A DNA stretch of 24,506 nt from a virus, in the IMG/VR virus record IMGVR_UViG_3300030450_003620, positions 1 through 24,506 of that record, one strand, 5' to 3'. This document shows, one piece after another, positions 9,036 to 16,219 of this stretch. The translations under genes were made by a program, and so were the position numbers. The notes below the pieces were generated by a model. That model was given only the letters and a program-made list of their open reading frames with translations. It made no database searches and was not told where the DNA came from. How positions within the stretch are numbered: the stretch's first letter is position 1; every line of letters begins with the position of its first letter.

Positions 9036-11761
9036 TGAATAGTTGCTTTTACGGTGAATATAATAAAGACTTTGATGATATAGTTCAACATTGGAATAGT
9101 AAAAAAATGATAGCTAAAAATATAGGTAAAGTAGGTGGTAATAGTTCTGAAGAATACTTTACTCAACGTTATTTAAATGATGTATCAGAACATTTATTCA
9201 AAGTTCCTTTTGATAGTGCTTTCAAATTTAATAAAGGTGAAGTTAATAGATTTAAATTAGAAATAGATAATATTGAAAGAAACTATCTAAGTAAAAAAAT
9301 TGGAGCCTTTAGAAAGAACTTTTATGTTTCTGATGCTATCGCAAATTACTCTCCTGTTACTCGTATGTTTTACAATAAAGTAAATAATGCTATTAACTAT
9401 GAAAGAAATCATTTAGATCAATATCTTACAATGACAAATGACGTTGTTAGCAATATTAGAAAAGCTTTAATTACTAAGTCTGGTATGAGTAAAAAACAAG
9501 CTAAAGAATACTTGAAAGAAATGGCAGATTTAGAAAATAAAATTTTAAGAGCTGAGGCTAAAGATGGTGCTTCAGCTGAAGTTGAAAATAATATATTATT
9601 AGAAAGATATAATCAATTATACGAAAAAAATGGAGAAGGCGTTGTAAAGGACTATATAGAGTTAATGGAAATGCCTAAAGCTGAATATAAAAAGGCTGCA
9701 AAGAATAGAGATGAATTAATGGGTCGTGTTTATGACGAAAATGTTTTAAAAGCAGTAGATTCATCTAGGATTTTATTAGATTCTATGGGAAAAGTTTTAA
9801 TAAATGGTCTTGATAGAATGACAAATGTAGTTGAAATGATGTATGACAGTCCTTTGATGCCAAAAACAGGTAGAAATTATGTAGAGAGAATAAATAAAGC
9901 TAAAAAGGCTGTTAGAGAAGGTATAGAAGATGGAGGATATCTCCCCCATTATTTGATTGATAATATTGTTGAAACAAACTATAAAATGAGACAGTTGTTA
10001 GAATCAAAAAATTCACTTACTAGAGAATCAAGAATAGACGAACTTACTGGAAAAGTAGAATTAATGACTCAGATTCCCGATCAATCTAGAGGAAGAAATG
10101 TATTATTAAATAATACTTGGAGCAAAAATCCCTTTCATATTTTAACTCAATATTCTAAAGATGTTATAGCTTTTAATAAAATTAACTATATTCAAGAAGC
10201 TTATTTACCTGCTATAAGAAGATTTCAAAAAGATGATAGTAATCCAGAATTCATGAGAAGTATGAGAGATTTTATTAATGATACTTTTCAAGTTTCAACA
10301 ATGGGACTTATGGAAAGGCCTAATGTTGTTAATGGATTAGTTAGAGGTATAATGGCAGCGGAAACTTTAAAATCTATGGGTTTATCTGTTACTGGTGCTA
10401 TTAGAAATGGTGCTAGTGGAATGTATTTCTTTGTAGAAAACGGGATATTGGCTGCAAAAAAATCTGTAGAATTATATAATAGAAATGATTATAAAAAAAT
10501 GTTAAGTGAAATAGAAGCTGAACAAGGATTTGCTTTTGCAGAAGCAGGTAGAGAACTTGTTACAGAAGGTTTAATTCCATCAACAGTTAATCAGACTGAT
10601 ATTGTATTTGATCCAATAAAGCAAAAAATATCGTATCGAGATAGAGGAGTATTGAAAACATTAGATCCTATAATTGATAAAACTGTAGGCGCATCTTTGG
10701 TTTTCCATAGAGCTACTGAAAACTTTACTAGAAAATGGATGTTTAGAATTGCATGGATTCAAGCTTATGAAGCCTTAAAGGGTAAAAATATCGTAGATCC
10801 ACGTAAAAATAAATCAGGTGAAGAAACATATGATATAGCTACTACAAATAAATTGAAAAAAATGGCTACTGAAACAGCTCTTAAAACTGTGAATAAATAT
10901 GCATTTGAATATGCTGCTCATGCTAAAGCTAGGGCTGTTGGCGGAACTGCTCCTATGGGTAAACTCGGTCCAGATGGTCTTCCTAAAATGAGTGGAAGAG
11001 ACTATGCCACAGCTTTAGGAGAGGTTACATTTCAATTTATGCATTATCCTATGTCTTTTATGAATTTACAATCAAAGATATTAAAAGGAGCTAAAGATGC
11101 AGCTCTTTCTAAACAATGGGATGCTCCTGAAATAAAACAAGCTTTAAGATTAGCTGGTATATATATGACTGTAGGTGCTTTATCAGTAATGACTAATTTA
11201 GATTTCACAAATTTATTAGAAAATGATACAGTTGAAAGAGTAAGGGATCTTTCTGAATATTTAACTAGTGATGAAAAAGAATTGAAGGATAAAAAACGTG
11301 GCTTAATTAATGACTTTACTGGTCCTATAGTAGGTGATATGCTATATGCATTAAATATGATGCAAATGTATAAAATGCCTGAAGAAAATTGGCAGAAAAT
11401 GCTTACAGGATATATAGATTATTATGAAGAGGAAGGCTTTGATAATACTAAATGGAGTTCTTTTGAAGATTGGCAAGAAAAAAGACATTTTTGGAATAAA
11501 ATGAACGTTGAATTAGCTAGATGGATGACTAAAAGTTTACCTGCTGTAAGAGATGGTAGAGGTTTAGATCTTGTTAGGCACGAATTAGGGTTATATCCAA
11601 GAGCTCATTTAAAAGAGAAAAGAACTCATTGGAATAAAAGAATAGAAAAATCTTTAGGGTTCAAGCCTTTTACAGGTGGAATTAAAGGAAAAGATAATTC
11701 TGCTGATGCTAAAGATAATTTATTGAAGTTAATAGATGAGATAAAAATACACGGTTATTAA
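9035..11761 (+). CDS. Internal virion / DNA-ejection protein (908 aa)
   Basis: The ATG at 9035 overlaps the stop of the giant gene (TAATG) and has GGAGGAGG just upstream. A TTG at 9020 is in frame, but it lies upstream of that ribosome binding site. The protein is mostly alpha-helical and charged. Hydrophobic stretches lie around residues 430-475 (GIMAAETLKSMGLSVTGAI, then a segment containing MYFFVENGIL) and 700-728 (LAGIYMTVGALSVM). This pattern, and its place directly after the polymerase-like giant protein at the end of a late operon, fits proteins ejected with phage DNA, such as the internal core proteins of podoviruses. Translational coupling suggests a fixed ratio to the giant protein. 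I recognise no enzymatic motif. The virion role is inferred from context and composition, not from a diagnostic domain. Confidence 0.55.
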   Translation: MNSCFYGEYNKDFDDIVQHWNSKKMIAKNIGKVGGNSSEEYFTQRYLNDVSEHLFKVPFDSAFKFNKGEVNRFKLEIDNIERNYLSKKIGAFRKNFYVSDAIANYSPVTRMFYNKVNNAINYERNHLDQYLTMTNDVVSNIRKALITKSGMSKKQAKEYLKEMADLENKILRAEAKDGASAEVENNILLERYNQLYEKNGEGVVKDYIELMEMPKAEYKKAAKNRDELMGRVYDENVLKAVDSSRILLDSMGKVLINGLDRMTNVVEMMYDSPLMPKTGRNYVERINKAKKAVREGIEDGGYLPHYLIDNIVETNYKMRQLLESKNSLTRESRIDELTGKVELMTQIPDQSRGRNVLLNNTWSKNPFHILTQYSKDVIAFNKINYIQEAYLPAIRRFQKDDSNPEFMRSMRDFINDTFQVSTMGLMERPNVVNGLVRGIMAAETLKSMGLSVTGAIRNGASGMYFFVENGILAAKKSVELYNRNDYKKMLSEIEAEQGFAFAEAGRELVTEGLIPSTVNQTDIVFDPIKQKISYRDRGVLKTLDPIIDKTVGASLVFHRATENFTRKWMFRIAWIQAYEALKGKNIVDPRKNKSGEETYDIATTNKLKKMATETALKTVNKYAFEYAAHAKARAVGGTAPMGKLGPDGLPKMSGRDYATALGEVTFQFMHYPMSFMNLQSKILKGAKDAALSKQWDAPEIKQALRLAGIYMTVGALSVMTNLDFTNLLENDTVERVRDLSEYLTSDEKELKDKKRGLINDFTGPIVGDMLYALNMMQMYKMPEENWQKMLTGYIDYYEEEGFDNTKWSSFEDWQEKRHFWNKMNVELARWMTKSLPAVRDGRGLDLVRHELGLYPRAHLKEKRTHWNKRIEKSLGFKPFTGGIKGKDNSADAKDNLLKLIDEIKIHGY

Positions 11762-11769
11762 AGGGAGTA

Positions 11770-11789
11770 GGCCTGCTTTTACACAGGCC
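11770..11789. terminator. Hairpin between convergent operons
   Basis: A perfect 6-bp stem GGCCTG/CAGGCC encloses an 8-base loop. It sits 9 bases after the stop of the 908-residue virion gene and 14 bases past the end of the last leftward gene, exactly where the two operons converge. Neither side has a long T-tract (GTTTAGC on the plus side), so it may be a weak bidirectional terminator or a transcript-end stabiliser. Confidence 0.6.
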
Positions 11790-11802
11790 GTTTAGCTATG
11801 GA

Positions 11803-12003
11803 TTAATTAAATCCTATTTGAAATCTAAAATACATTCCATGATCACCAATTGAAAAGCCAAATCTTAATGTTCCATTTCCTTGATCAATATTAAAATGTA
11901 CCAATAAGAATGTAATCATAAATGAATATATCTGTAAAGATTCTAGATATGTTAATGAAATCCCCCCTGCAATATGATTTCCATATTTAAAGATTTCTTT
12001 CAT
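11803..12003 (-). CDS. Small hydrophobic protein, last gene of the leftward operon
   Basis: A 66-residue protein whose ATG overlaps the stop of the nuclease gene (TAATG), with GGAGGGG as ribosome binding site at the end of that gene. Residues about 13-35 (from GGISLTYLESL to FMITFLLVHF) are hydrophobic and could form one membrane-associated helix. The C-terminal part is rich in Gly and aromatic residues in alternation (LRFGFSIG, MYFRFQIGF), which looks more like beta-strands than a second helix. Size and position at the operon end would allow a lysis-related or membrane-interaction role, but no family signature supports this. It is a plausible gene because of the coupled start and good SD sequence. 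Function unknown. Confidence 0.5.
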   Translation of the reverse strand: MKEIFKYGNHIAGGISLTYLESLQIYSFMITFLLVHFNIDQGNGTLRFGFSIGDHGMYFRFQIGFN

Positions 12004-12320
12004 TATTCCCCTCCATTATGAAGTCTCGATTTTAACATTTCAAGAAAATCAGGATACCTTATAACTACTAAAGTATCTTCCCTGTCTTCTTTTATTAAAG
12101 CTATGTCACAACTTTCAGGAGGCTTCATGAATGATGCGATCTTTTTACGCATCTTGCATTGACCCTTAAGTCCATCTATTTTAACATCTACATCTTCTGC
12201 TTCTCCTAAAGAAAGTCCATTACTAGCATACGCTCTAATAGCTTTCAATCCAGCTTCCTTGGCTTGGTTGACGACTAATCTTTCAAGCCTGTTACCTCTT
12301 GCTTTGTTTTTGCTCGGCAT
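12003..12320 (-). CDS. PD-(D/E)XK nuclease, Holliday-junction-resolvase-like
   Basis: A 105-residue protein that opens with KARGNRLERLVVNQAKEAG, typical of small archaeal-type resolvases and related PD-(D/E)XK nucleases, with the first acidic residue in the RLERLV helix. This is followed by GEAEDVDVKIDG (metal-binding Asp) and GQCKMRKK (the strand with Q-x-K in place of E-x-K). Known: such enzymes cut branched DNA formed in phage recombination or replication before packaging. It lies in the same operon as an ERF annealing protein and an SSB-like protein, which supports a recombination or debranching role. The start ATG has AAGGGAG 5 bases upstream. The gene overlaps the end of the upstream coiled-coil gene by 46 bases in another frame, and its stop overlaps the next start. 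A host-interacting VRR-NUC-like nuclease is the main alternative. Confidence 0.68.
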   Translation of the reverse strand: MPSKNKARGNRLERLVVNQAKEAGLKAIRAYASNGLSLGEAEDVDVKIDGLKGQCKMRKKIASFMKPPESCDIALIKEDREDTLVVIRYPDFLEMLKSRLHNGGE

Positions 12321-12541
12321 TCCATCTCCCTTCTTATTTTTTCAACGTTTCTTTGCAGTGCTTTATCAGCAGCTCTAAGAATACTATCTATATTGGTTGT
12401 TTTTCTAGGAGCTACCAGAATATCTGAATCCTTCAATTGTGTTATTTGTTTTTTTAAGGATTTGATTTCTTCTATATATTCATTATTTTTTTTTCTTACT
12501 TTTCTTATTTCCTCTAGTGCTGTTTTTAGCTGGCTTTCCAT
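12275..12541 (-). CDS. Small coiled-coil protein
   Basis: An 88-residue, strongly charged protein. Residues 1-40 have the heptad-like pattern of a coiled coil (LKTALEEIRKVRKK, then YIEEIKSLKKQITQLK). A basic C-terminal half follows, with IDSILRAADKALQRN and the run CRAKTKQEV. The ATG has AAAGGAGAAAG directly upstream, a strong binding site for the phage gene style. Its start overlaps the end of the upstream gene by 59 bases and its end overlaps the nuclease gene by 46 bases, both in other frames, showing extreme compaction. It may be an adaptor or DNA-associated protein. I do not recognise a family. Confidence 0.6.
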   Translation of the reverse strand: MESQLKTALEEIRKVRKKNNEYIEEIKSLKKQITQLKDSDILVAPRKTTNIDSILRAADKALQRNVEKIRREMECRAKTKQEVTGLKD

Positions 12542-12725
12542 CTTTCTCCTTTAGTTTCTTTTCTACCCATTTTCTCCATCCCTTTTCATCTCCTTTAAAC
12601 TCAACATAAGAAGCAAGGGCAGAATCTAATGCTCTCATTGTTCTTGACATATGTGACATTTCTACTAGAATATTATTTATAGCAGTTTTAACTTCCATCA
12701 TTGTGGGCTTTTTATTTTTACTCAT
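12483..12725 (-). CDS. Small hypothetical protein with Lys-rich tail
   Basis: An 80-residue protein. The N-terminal half is helical (MEVKTAINNILVEMSHMSR), the middle has Trp/Lys-rich KGWRKWVEKKLKEKDG, and the end is a basic tail finishing in KSKKKK that could bind nucleic acid. The ATG shares its A with the stop of the upstream 59-residue gene (TAATG), so translation is probably coupled; the SD is weak (GGGG). The upstream and downstream small genes have a similar helical character, and these may be related accessory proteins made as a set. Function unknown. Confidence 0.55.
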   Translation of the reverse strand: MSKNKKPTMMEVKTAINNILVEMSHMSRTMRALDSALASYVEFKGDEKGWRKWVEKKLKEKDGKPAKNSTRGNKKSKKKK

Positions 12726-12904
12726 TATTCTAGCCCCATTCTATCTAATACTCGTGCTAATCTTGCATTAATAAATTCTAGATTTTTTTGCATTTCATTT
12801 ACAGTGTCCCATATAGCATCAAGATCTGTCTTTGTAACTGCATTCTTTTTATCATATTTTTCAGCAGTTTTTCTAGCATCTGATATTTCTTTCTTACTAA
12901 CCAT
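12725..12904 (-). CDS. 59-residue helical hypothetical protein
   Basis: Translation gives MVSKKEISDARKTAEKY, then a helix with TDLDAIWDTVNEMQKN and EFINARLARVLDRMGLE. The ATG at 12904 has AAGGAGATATT upstream, one of the strongest binding sites in the operon. The stop overlaps the ATG of the next gene. The sequence resembles the N-terminal half of that neighbour in style (a helix with spaced Met and Leu), so the two may form a small hetero-complex; this is inference. No known family recognised. Confidence 0.6.
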   Translation of the reverse strand: MVSKKEISDARKTAEKYDKKNAVTKTDLDAIWDTVNEMQKNLEFINARLARVLDRMGLE

Positions 12905-12913
12905 AATATCTCC

Positions 12914-13075
12914 TTATTTTACTGGTTTTTTGCCTTTAATCATACATTGATAATAGTACCTTTGTCTTTTATGAATAACATTAGGCCTAAAATGAGTATA
13001 ATCTCTTTCTTTTGGATTTTGAGCCATTCCTATATCATCTCTTTTAAGAAAATGAAAGTATTCAGTTAGTCTCAT
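12914..13075 (-). CDS. 53-residue hypothetical protein
   Basis: Translation begins MRLTEYFHFLKRDDIG and ends YYYQCMIKGKKPVK. It is basic and rich in Tyr and His. The ATG at 13075 has AAAGGAAAAGGAAT upstream. The stop TAA is followed immediately by the GGAG of the next gene (TAAGGAGATATTATG), so both genes sit in one transcript with minimal spacing. No family recognised; the gene call rests on SD, spacing and continuity of the operon. Confidence 0.5.
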   Translation of the reverse strand: MRLTEYFHFLKRDDIGMAQNPKERDYTHFRPNVIHKRQRYYYQCMIKGKKPVK

Positions 13076-13142
13076 ATTCCTTTTCCTTTATTGTTATAGT
13101 ATCTTTTTCTAACTCTATGTCTACCCTAGACATTTCTAAGTC

Positions 13143-13244
13143 TCAGCCGTATGATAAGCCACAATTTCTACATGAAACATTGCATTCAGCTAATGCCATA
13201 GGGTAATTACAATTCATACATTTTCCTACTTTCTTACTTTTCAT
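13143..13244 (-). CDS. 33-residue zinc-ribbon peptide
   Basis: Translation gives MKSKKVGKCMNCNYP followed by a segment with ECNVSCRNCGLSYG. The C-x2-C (CMNC) and C-x2-C (CRNC) pairs fit a small zinc ribbon, as in many tiny phage-encoded transcription or translation modulators. The ATG at 13244 lies inside the end of the upstream gene. The stop is TGA at 13143-13145, but the same frame continues open for 26 more codons to a second TGA at 13062-13064, including an internal ATG at 13133. TGA is used as a genuine stop elsewhere in this operon, so the short form is the default reading. Confidence 0.45.
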   Translation of the reverse strand: MKSKKVGKCMNCNYPMALAECNVSCRNCGLSYG

Positions 13245-13332
13245 TTTTCCTTTTCTTTCTTCCCCACACTAATCTATATACTTTTCTTAACATTTTTCTA
13301 AATCGCTTTAACTCTCTTGGTACTTTTGCCAT
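13234..13332 (-). CDS. 32-residue very basic peptide
   Basis: Translation starts MAKVPRELKRFRKMLRK and ends with the basic run WGRKKRKNEK. The ATG at 13332 has AAAGGA seven bases upstream. It lies just downstream of the structured element 13352-13472, whose closing helix ends about ten bases before this SD, making this the first gene that element could control. Its 3' end overlaps the start of the zinc-ribbon gene by 11 bases. Its charge suggests nucleic-acid or ribosome binding. The gene is small and could be spurious, but SD and context support it. Confidence 0.4.
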   Translation of the reverse strand: MAKVPRELKRFRKMLRKVYRLVWGRKKRKNEK

Positions 13333-13351
13333 TTTTTTCCTTTCTGTCAAC

Positions 13352-13472
13352 TAGAGAGCCTCACATATTCCTTTGCCTGAACGATACTTGGACTTATTTT
13401 CCCTGTAGATGACTGGCCAAATTGGAAATGTGTCATCTTTACCATACAGGAGGACCAGTTATTGGCTCTCTA
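13352..13472 (-). promoter_or_regulatory. Structured RNA element, copy A of a two-copy family
   Basis: A 9-bp terminal helix, TAGAGAGCC (13352-13360) with GGCTCTCTA (13464-13472), closes the element. Positions 13354-13378 and 13451-13470 are identical to the ends of copy B at 15525-15626, while the 72 bases between are unrelated. Inside copy A a second helix forms from 13402-13413 with 13432-13437 and 13445-13450 (GATGAC/GTCATC stacked on CCTGTA/TACAGG, with a 7-base bulge). It lies between the primase-helicase stop and the basic peptide start. It reads as a leader RNA of the leftward transcript; class unknown. Confidence 0.65.
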
Positions 13473-13486
13473 ATCTCCTCCGACGT

Positions 13487-15226
13487 TTAATTTTCACCTA
13501 TTAATGCATTCTTTACTGGTAAATGAACATCAAGATTTTCTCTTTCTCTATTAGCCGTACACTCCAAATGCAAAGATTTGATTAAGTTATTTTCATCTTT
13601 ATATGGTGTCAAAGATAATACTTTATTCGCATTATATGCAATTCTAAAAGATCCTTTAGAAGATGCTATGTTCATACCTTCGGTGAAAGCTGTTTTAGTT
13701 ATTTCAGATACAGCAAATACAATAATATTGTTTTGTACAGCAAGTTCCATTAATGATTGCGAAACTTCTTCCACTTTCATATTATTATCATGCTTTTGAG
13801 TCTTAAATAAACCCATGTGATCTACAACAACTATTTCAGGTTTCTTTGGCAGCATTAATATTCGTTTATGCAACTCTTGTGGATAGCAACTACTATAATC
13901 AACTGTTAGCCAATCAAAGCTTTTACTTATTCCATTTGCATATTTGCTATAATAGTCTTTTAGTTCTTCTTCTGACCATTTATTTTCTATCATAACAAAT
14001 CGCATCCACATTTGTCTTGGACTCATTTCCATTTCCATAAAATATGTAGTACGTTTGAATCTATTAACTAGATTTTGTAATAACATTGTTTTCATAGATT
14101 TAGGAGGAGCTTGTAATATAACAACCTCTCCTGGATAAACAGGAAATTTTTGTCCATATGGGGCACCTATATCTATAGGATTATGATTTCTTGTTAAGAA
14201 TTCAACTAATTCCTTTTCCATAGTATGTGCATCCATAGTATTTTGTGAGACTTTAGATTTATATAGTCTACATGTTGATTGACAATGTTTATCCATATGT
14301 ACATCTGTACAGCCATAATTATAGCCATTCCCATTATGTCCTTCATAGCAATCAGTAACTATTTTATCCATCTCTGCTTTAGTAAAGGGATGTGATTTAA
14401 GATCTACTCTTTGTCTCCAATCCTCCATTACTAATCTAACTATATGTTCTGGATATCTCCATCTTAAGAAAGCACCTACTCTTAAAGCTAATTGATGCCT
14501 TGAGCCTTGAGCCCCACCTTCCATCATTTTCTGAATACAAGGATACCATACTGGATCGGGATTTCTTCCTAATGATACAGCTTCAAATTCTTTATCACTT
14601 GCAACAGATTTTCTTTCTAGAACATCAAATACTGGTTCGCATTCTAATTCAGTCCATTTGTTTGTAGTTCTTTTAGTTTTTGCTAACTTTTGTATTTCCT
14701 CTATTGGTTCATGTAATTCAGCATGAGATAAAGGAATCTTCCATAATTTAGACTTACTATTTAATGTATTTACAACTCTAATGATTCTTGTCTTGTCGGA
14801 TACTGATGGATCAGCAAATTCATAGATACCTCTAGCTTTTAATTCATCCTTGACCTTTAAATGTAAGTCAGGACATGGCTTCCATCTGAAAGCATCGCCT
14901 GGTATTCCTAAATGAAATCCTGTTCCTGAAAAGTATATACGATAAGGCACACATAAATCATCTAATTCTATAGTTAATCCTATAGTTTTATCTTTAGCTT
15001 GTTTAGGATTAGCTCCATCTACATCCAAAATAAATTCATCTGGCATATATAATATTCCATCATATCCAGATAAACTTCCTTTCTCTTTAACATAATCAAC
15101 TACATGTCCATCATAATCCCATAAAGACATAAATGTATCTTGAGCCATACCAGCGTATTTCTCAACATCATTTACATCTCCAAAGTGATGTCTATTAGCT
15201 AATCCGAATGCATATTCCTTGATCAT
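13487..15226 (-). CDS. Primase-helicase fusion (AEP/PrimPol-like primase + DnaB-type ATPase)
   Basis: This 579-residue replisome protein primes and unwinds phage DNA. The N-terminal part is an archaeo-eukaryotic-type primase: D68-V-D70 (FILDVDG), SGTGFH with H105 (nucleotide-binding sxH motif), then D139 and DKTRIIRVVNTLNSKSKLWK (144-163). Residues about 220-320 resemble the helical region after such primases, with Cys306, Cys315 and Cys319 as a possible metal or Fe-S site. The C-terminal part is a RecA-fold helicase: P-loop APPKSMKT (373-380), Walker B IVVVDH with D469, and VFAVSEIT, which matches the DnaB SQ-type sensor strand. The P-loop lacks both consensus glycines (GxxxxGKT) but keeps Lys-Thr. 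The ATG has AAGGAG upstream. The next gene upstream (15240-15509) ends 13 bases before this start, so the two are co-transcribed. Family-level call secure; polymerase activity untested. Confidence 0.85.
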   Translation of the reverse strand: MIKEYAFGLANRHHFGDVNDVEKYAGMAQDTFMSLWDYDGHVVDYVKEKGSLSGYDGILYMPDEFILDVDGANPKQAKDKTIGLTIELDDLCVPYRIYFSGTGFHLGIPGDAFRWKPCPDLHLKVKDELKARGIYEFADPSVSDKTRIIRVVNTLNSKSKLWKIPLSHAELHEPIEEIQKLAKTKRTTNKWTELECEPVFDVLERKSVASDKEFEAVSLGRNPDPVWYPCIQKMMEGGAQGSRHQLALRVGAFLRWRYPEHIVRLVMEDWRQRVDLKSHPFTKAEMDKIVTDCYEGHNGNGYNYGCTDVHMDKHCQSTCRLYKSKVSQNTMDAHTMEKELVEFLTRNHNPIDIGAPYGQKFPVYPGEVVILQAPPKSMKTMLLQNLVNRFKRTTYFMEMEMSPRQMWMRFVMIENKWSEEELKDYYSKYANGISKSFDWLTVDYSSCYPQELHKRILMLPKKPEIVVVDHMGLFKTQKHDNNMKVEEVSQSLMELAVQNNIIVFAVSEITKTAFTEGMNIASSKGSFRIAYNANKVLSLTPYKDENNLIKSLHLECTANRERENLDVHLPVKNALIGEN

Positions 15227-15239
15227 ATTATCTCCTTAT

Positions 15240-15509
15240 TTAAACAACATCATTAGGAAAATTAGTTTGTATTTCACGTAATTCCCATATTTGCTGTCTA
15301 TTTGTTCTGTCTAATTTCCTAACTTTTAATATACCATCAGTTCTCATTCTTCTAAATTCTCTAGTATATGTTTCAGAGCTACCTAAGAATTTTCCAAAAT
15401 CATGTTTTCCTATATAAGCTAATTCCTGTATATCTGATGTTTTGAATCTTGTCAATCCAACTGATGCTAATTTCATTAATTTATTTATTATATGTTCTCT
15501 TACTGTCAT
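15240..15509 (-). CDS. Small winged-helix-like DNA-binding protein
   Basis: An 89-residue protein with the predicted order helix-helix-helix-strand-strand: REHIINKLMKLA, TSDIQELAYI, then ETYTREFRRMRTDGILKVRK, followed by a basic wing-like segment. This fits a winged helix in which TREFRRMR would be the recognition helix. It lies directly upstream of the primase-helicase and could be a replication initiation or loading factor, or a repressor; that is inference. The ATG has AAGGAGATGAG upstream. The structured element 15525-15626 ends 5 bases before that SD, so expression of this gene is the obvious target of copy B. Confidence 0.55.
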   Translation of the reverse strand: MTVREHIINKLMKLASVGLTRFKTSDIQELAYIGKHDFGKFLGSSETYTREFRRMRTDGILKVRKLDRTNRQQIWELREIQTNFPNDVV

Positions 15510-15524
15510 CTCATCTCCTTATTA

Positions 15525-15626
15525 ATGAGAGCCTCACATATTCCTTTGCCTATCCTTACCCATAACTTTAAATGGATTGTCCATTGAGCACAGACAGGGC
15601 TTATAGGACCAGTTATTGGCTCTCAT
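15525..15626 (-). promoter_or_regulatory. Structured RNA element, copy B of a two-copy family
   Basis: Closed by a 9-bp helix ATGAGAGCC (15525-15533) with GGCTCTCAT (15618-15626). Its outer blocks 15527-15551 and 15605-15624 are identical to copy A, but the 53-base centre differs and contains its own hairpin, AATGGA/TCCATT (15571-15576/15580-15585, loop TTG). In the leftward transcript the last bases UCUCAU can instead pair with AUGAGA over the start codon of the downstream gene, enclosing its AAGGAG in the loop. Formation of the closing helix would release the ribosome binding site, the logic of a translational ON switch. Ligand or partner unknown. Confidence 0.65.
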
Positions 15627-15640
15627 CAAATGTTTAGTTA

Positions 15641-16210
15641 TTAGAATTGGTTAGCAAAAGCGTCTGAATCAACTTCTGCAGTATATCCATTAGTTGATTT
15701 TTTAGTAGCTTCTAGCATATTCTTAACTCTTTTCTCTGCTCCAGATTTAATAGAATCTACATCTGTAGTTTTGAATGATAAATGTTCACCTTCTTGAACA
15801 ATAGGAGCTATACTATCAAATACACGAGAATATTTATTACCTGATTTATTCTCTTTGTATACATAGATATTTATAGTCTTACCTACTAATCCTTTAGCTT
15901 CATCATCAAATTGAATTAATGGATGCTTACCATTAGGATCTTTAAGTACGCCTACTATACCAGCATTTGCATATTTAAAGATATTAGCTACTTTGAATTC
16001 TTCCTTAGTTGCTTTATTAAATACTTCATAAGCACGAAGATTCATATTATCAGGATAGTCTTCAAACCATATATCTAAATACCTTTTATCGTCTGTATCA
16101 GGAACATCTGATTCATATACACCATATTCAGCTTTAGATATTACAACTTCATGCCATCCTTCATCAAATTTACTTCCTCCTGTGGAAGCAGACATTGTTT
16201 TAATTGCCAT
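15641..16210 (-). CDS. Single-stranded DNA-binding protein (phage gp2.5/DUF669-like)
   Basis: A 189-residue protein with an OB-fold-like strand pattern: GWHEVVISKAEYGVYES, KRYLDIWFEDYPDN, then NINIYVYKEN-type strands (seen as TINIYVYKENKSG near residue 120). Phage SSBs of this kind begin with a short disordered segment and contain an aromatic-rich core followed by a flexible acidic tail. Here the C-terminus is EVDSDAFANQF, acidic and ending in Phe, which resembles the protein-interaction tips of SSBs. It would coat single strands during replication and cooperate with the ERF annealing protein encoded 9 bases upstream. The ATG has AAGGAGAGAAA upstream. I could not verify the fold, so an unrelated replication accessory protein is possible. 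Confidence 0.6.
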   Translation of the reverse strand: MAIKTMSASTGGSKFDEGWHEVVISKAEYGVYESDVPDTDDKRYLDIWFEDYPDNMNLRAYEVFNKATKEEFKVANIFKYANAGIVGVLKDPNGKHPLIQFDDEAKGLVGKTINIYVYKENKSGNKYSRVFDSIAPIVQEGEHLSFKTTDVDSIKSGAEKRVKNMLEATKKSTNGYTAEVDSDAFANQF

Positions 16211-16219
16211 TTTCTCTCC

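Noticed and set aside
13062-13145. TGA recoded as tryptophan genome-wide
   Set aside because: TGA ends several clear genes with ATGA overlaps (17263, 19565, 19368), so it works as a stop here.
13578-13799. Plus-strand frame opposite the primase-helicase gene
   Set aside because: It is the antisense shadow of a strongly conserved coding region and has no SD. The same applies to the minus-strand frames across the giant gene.
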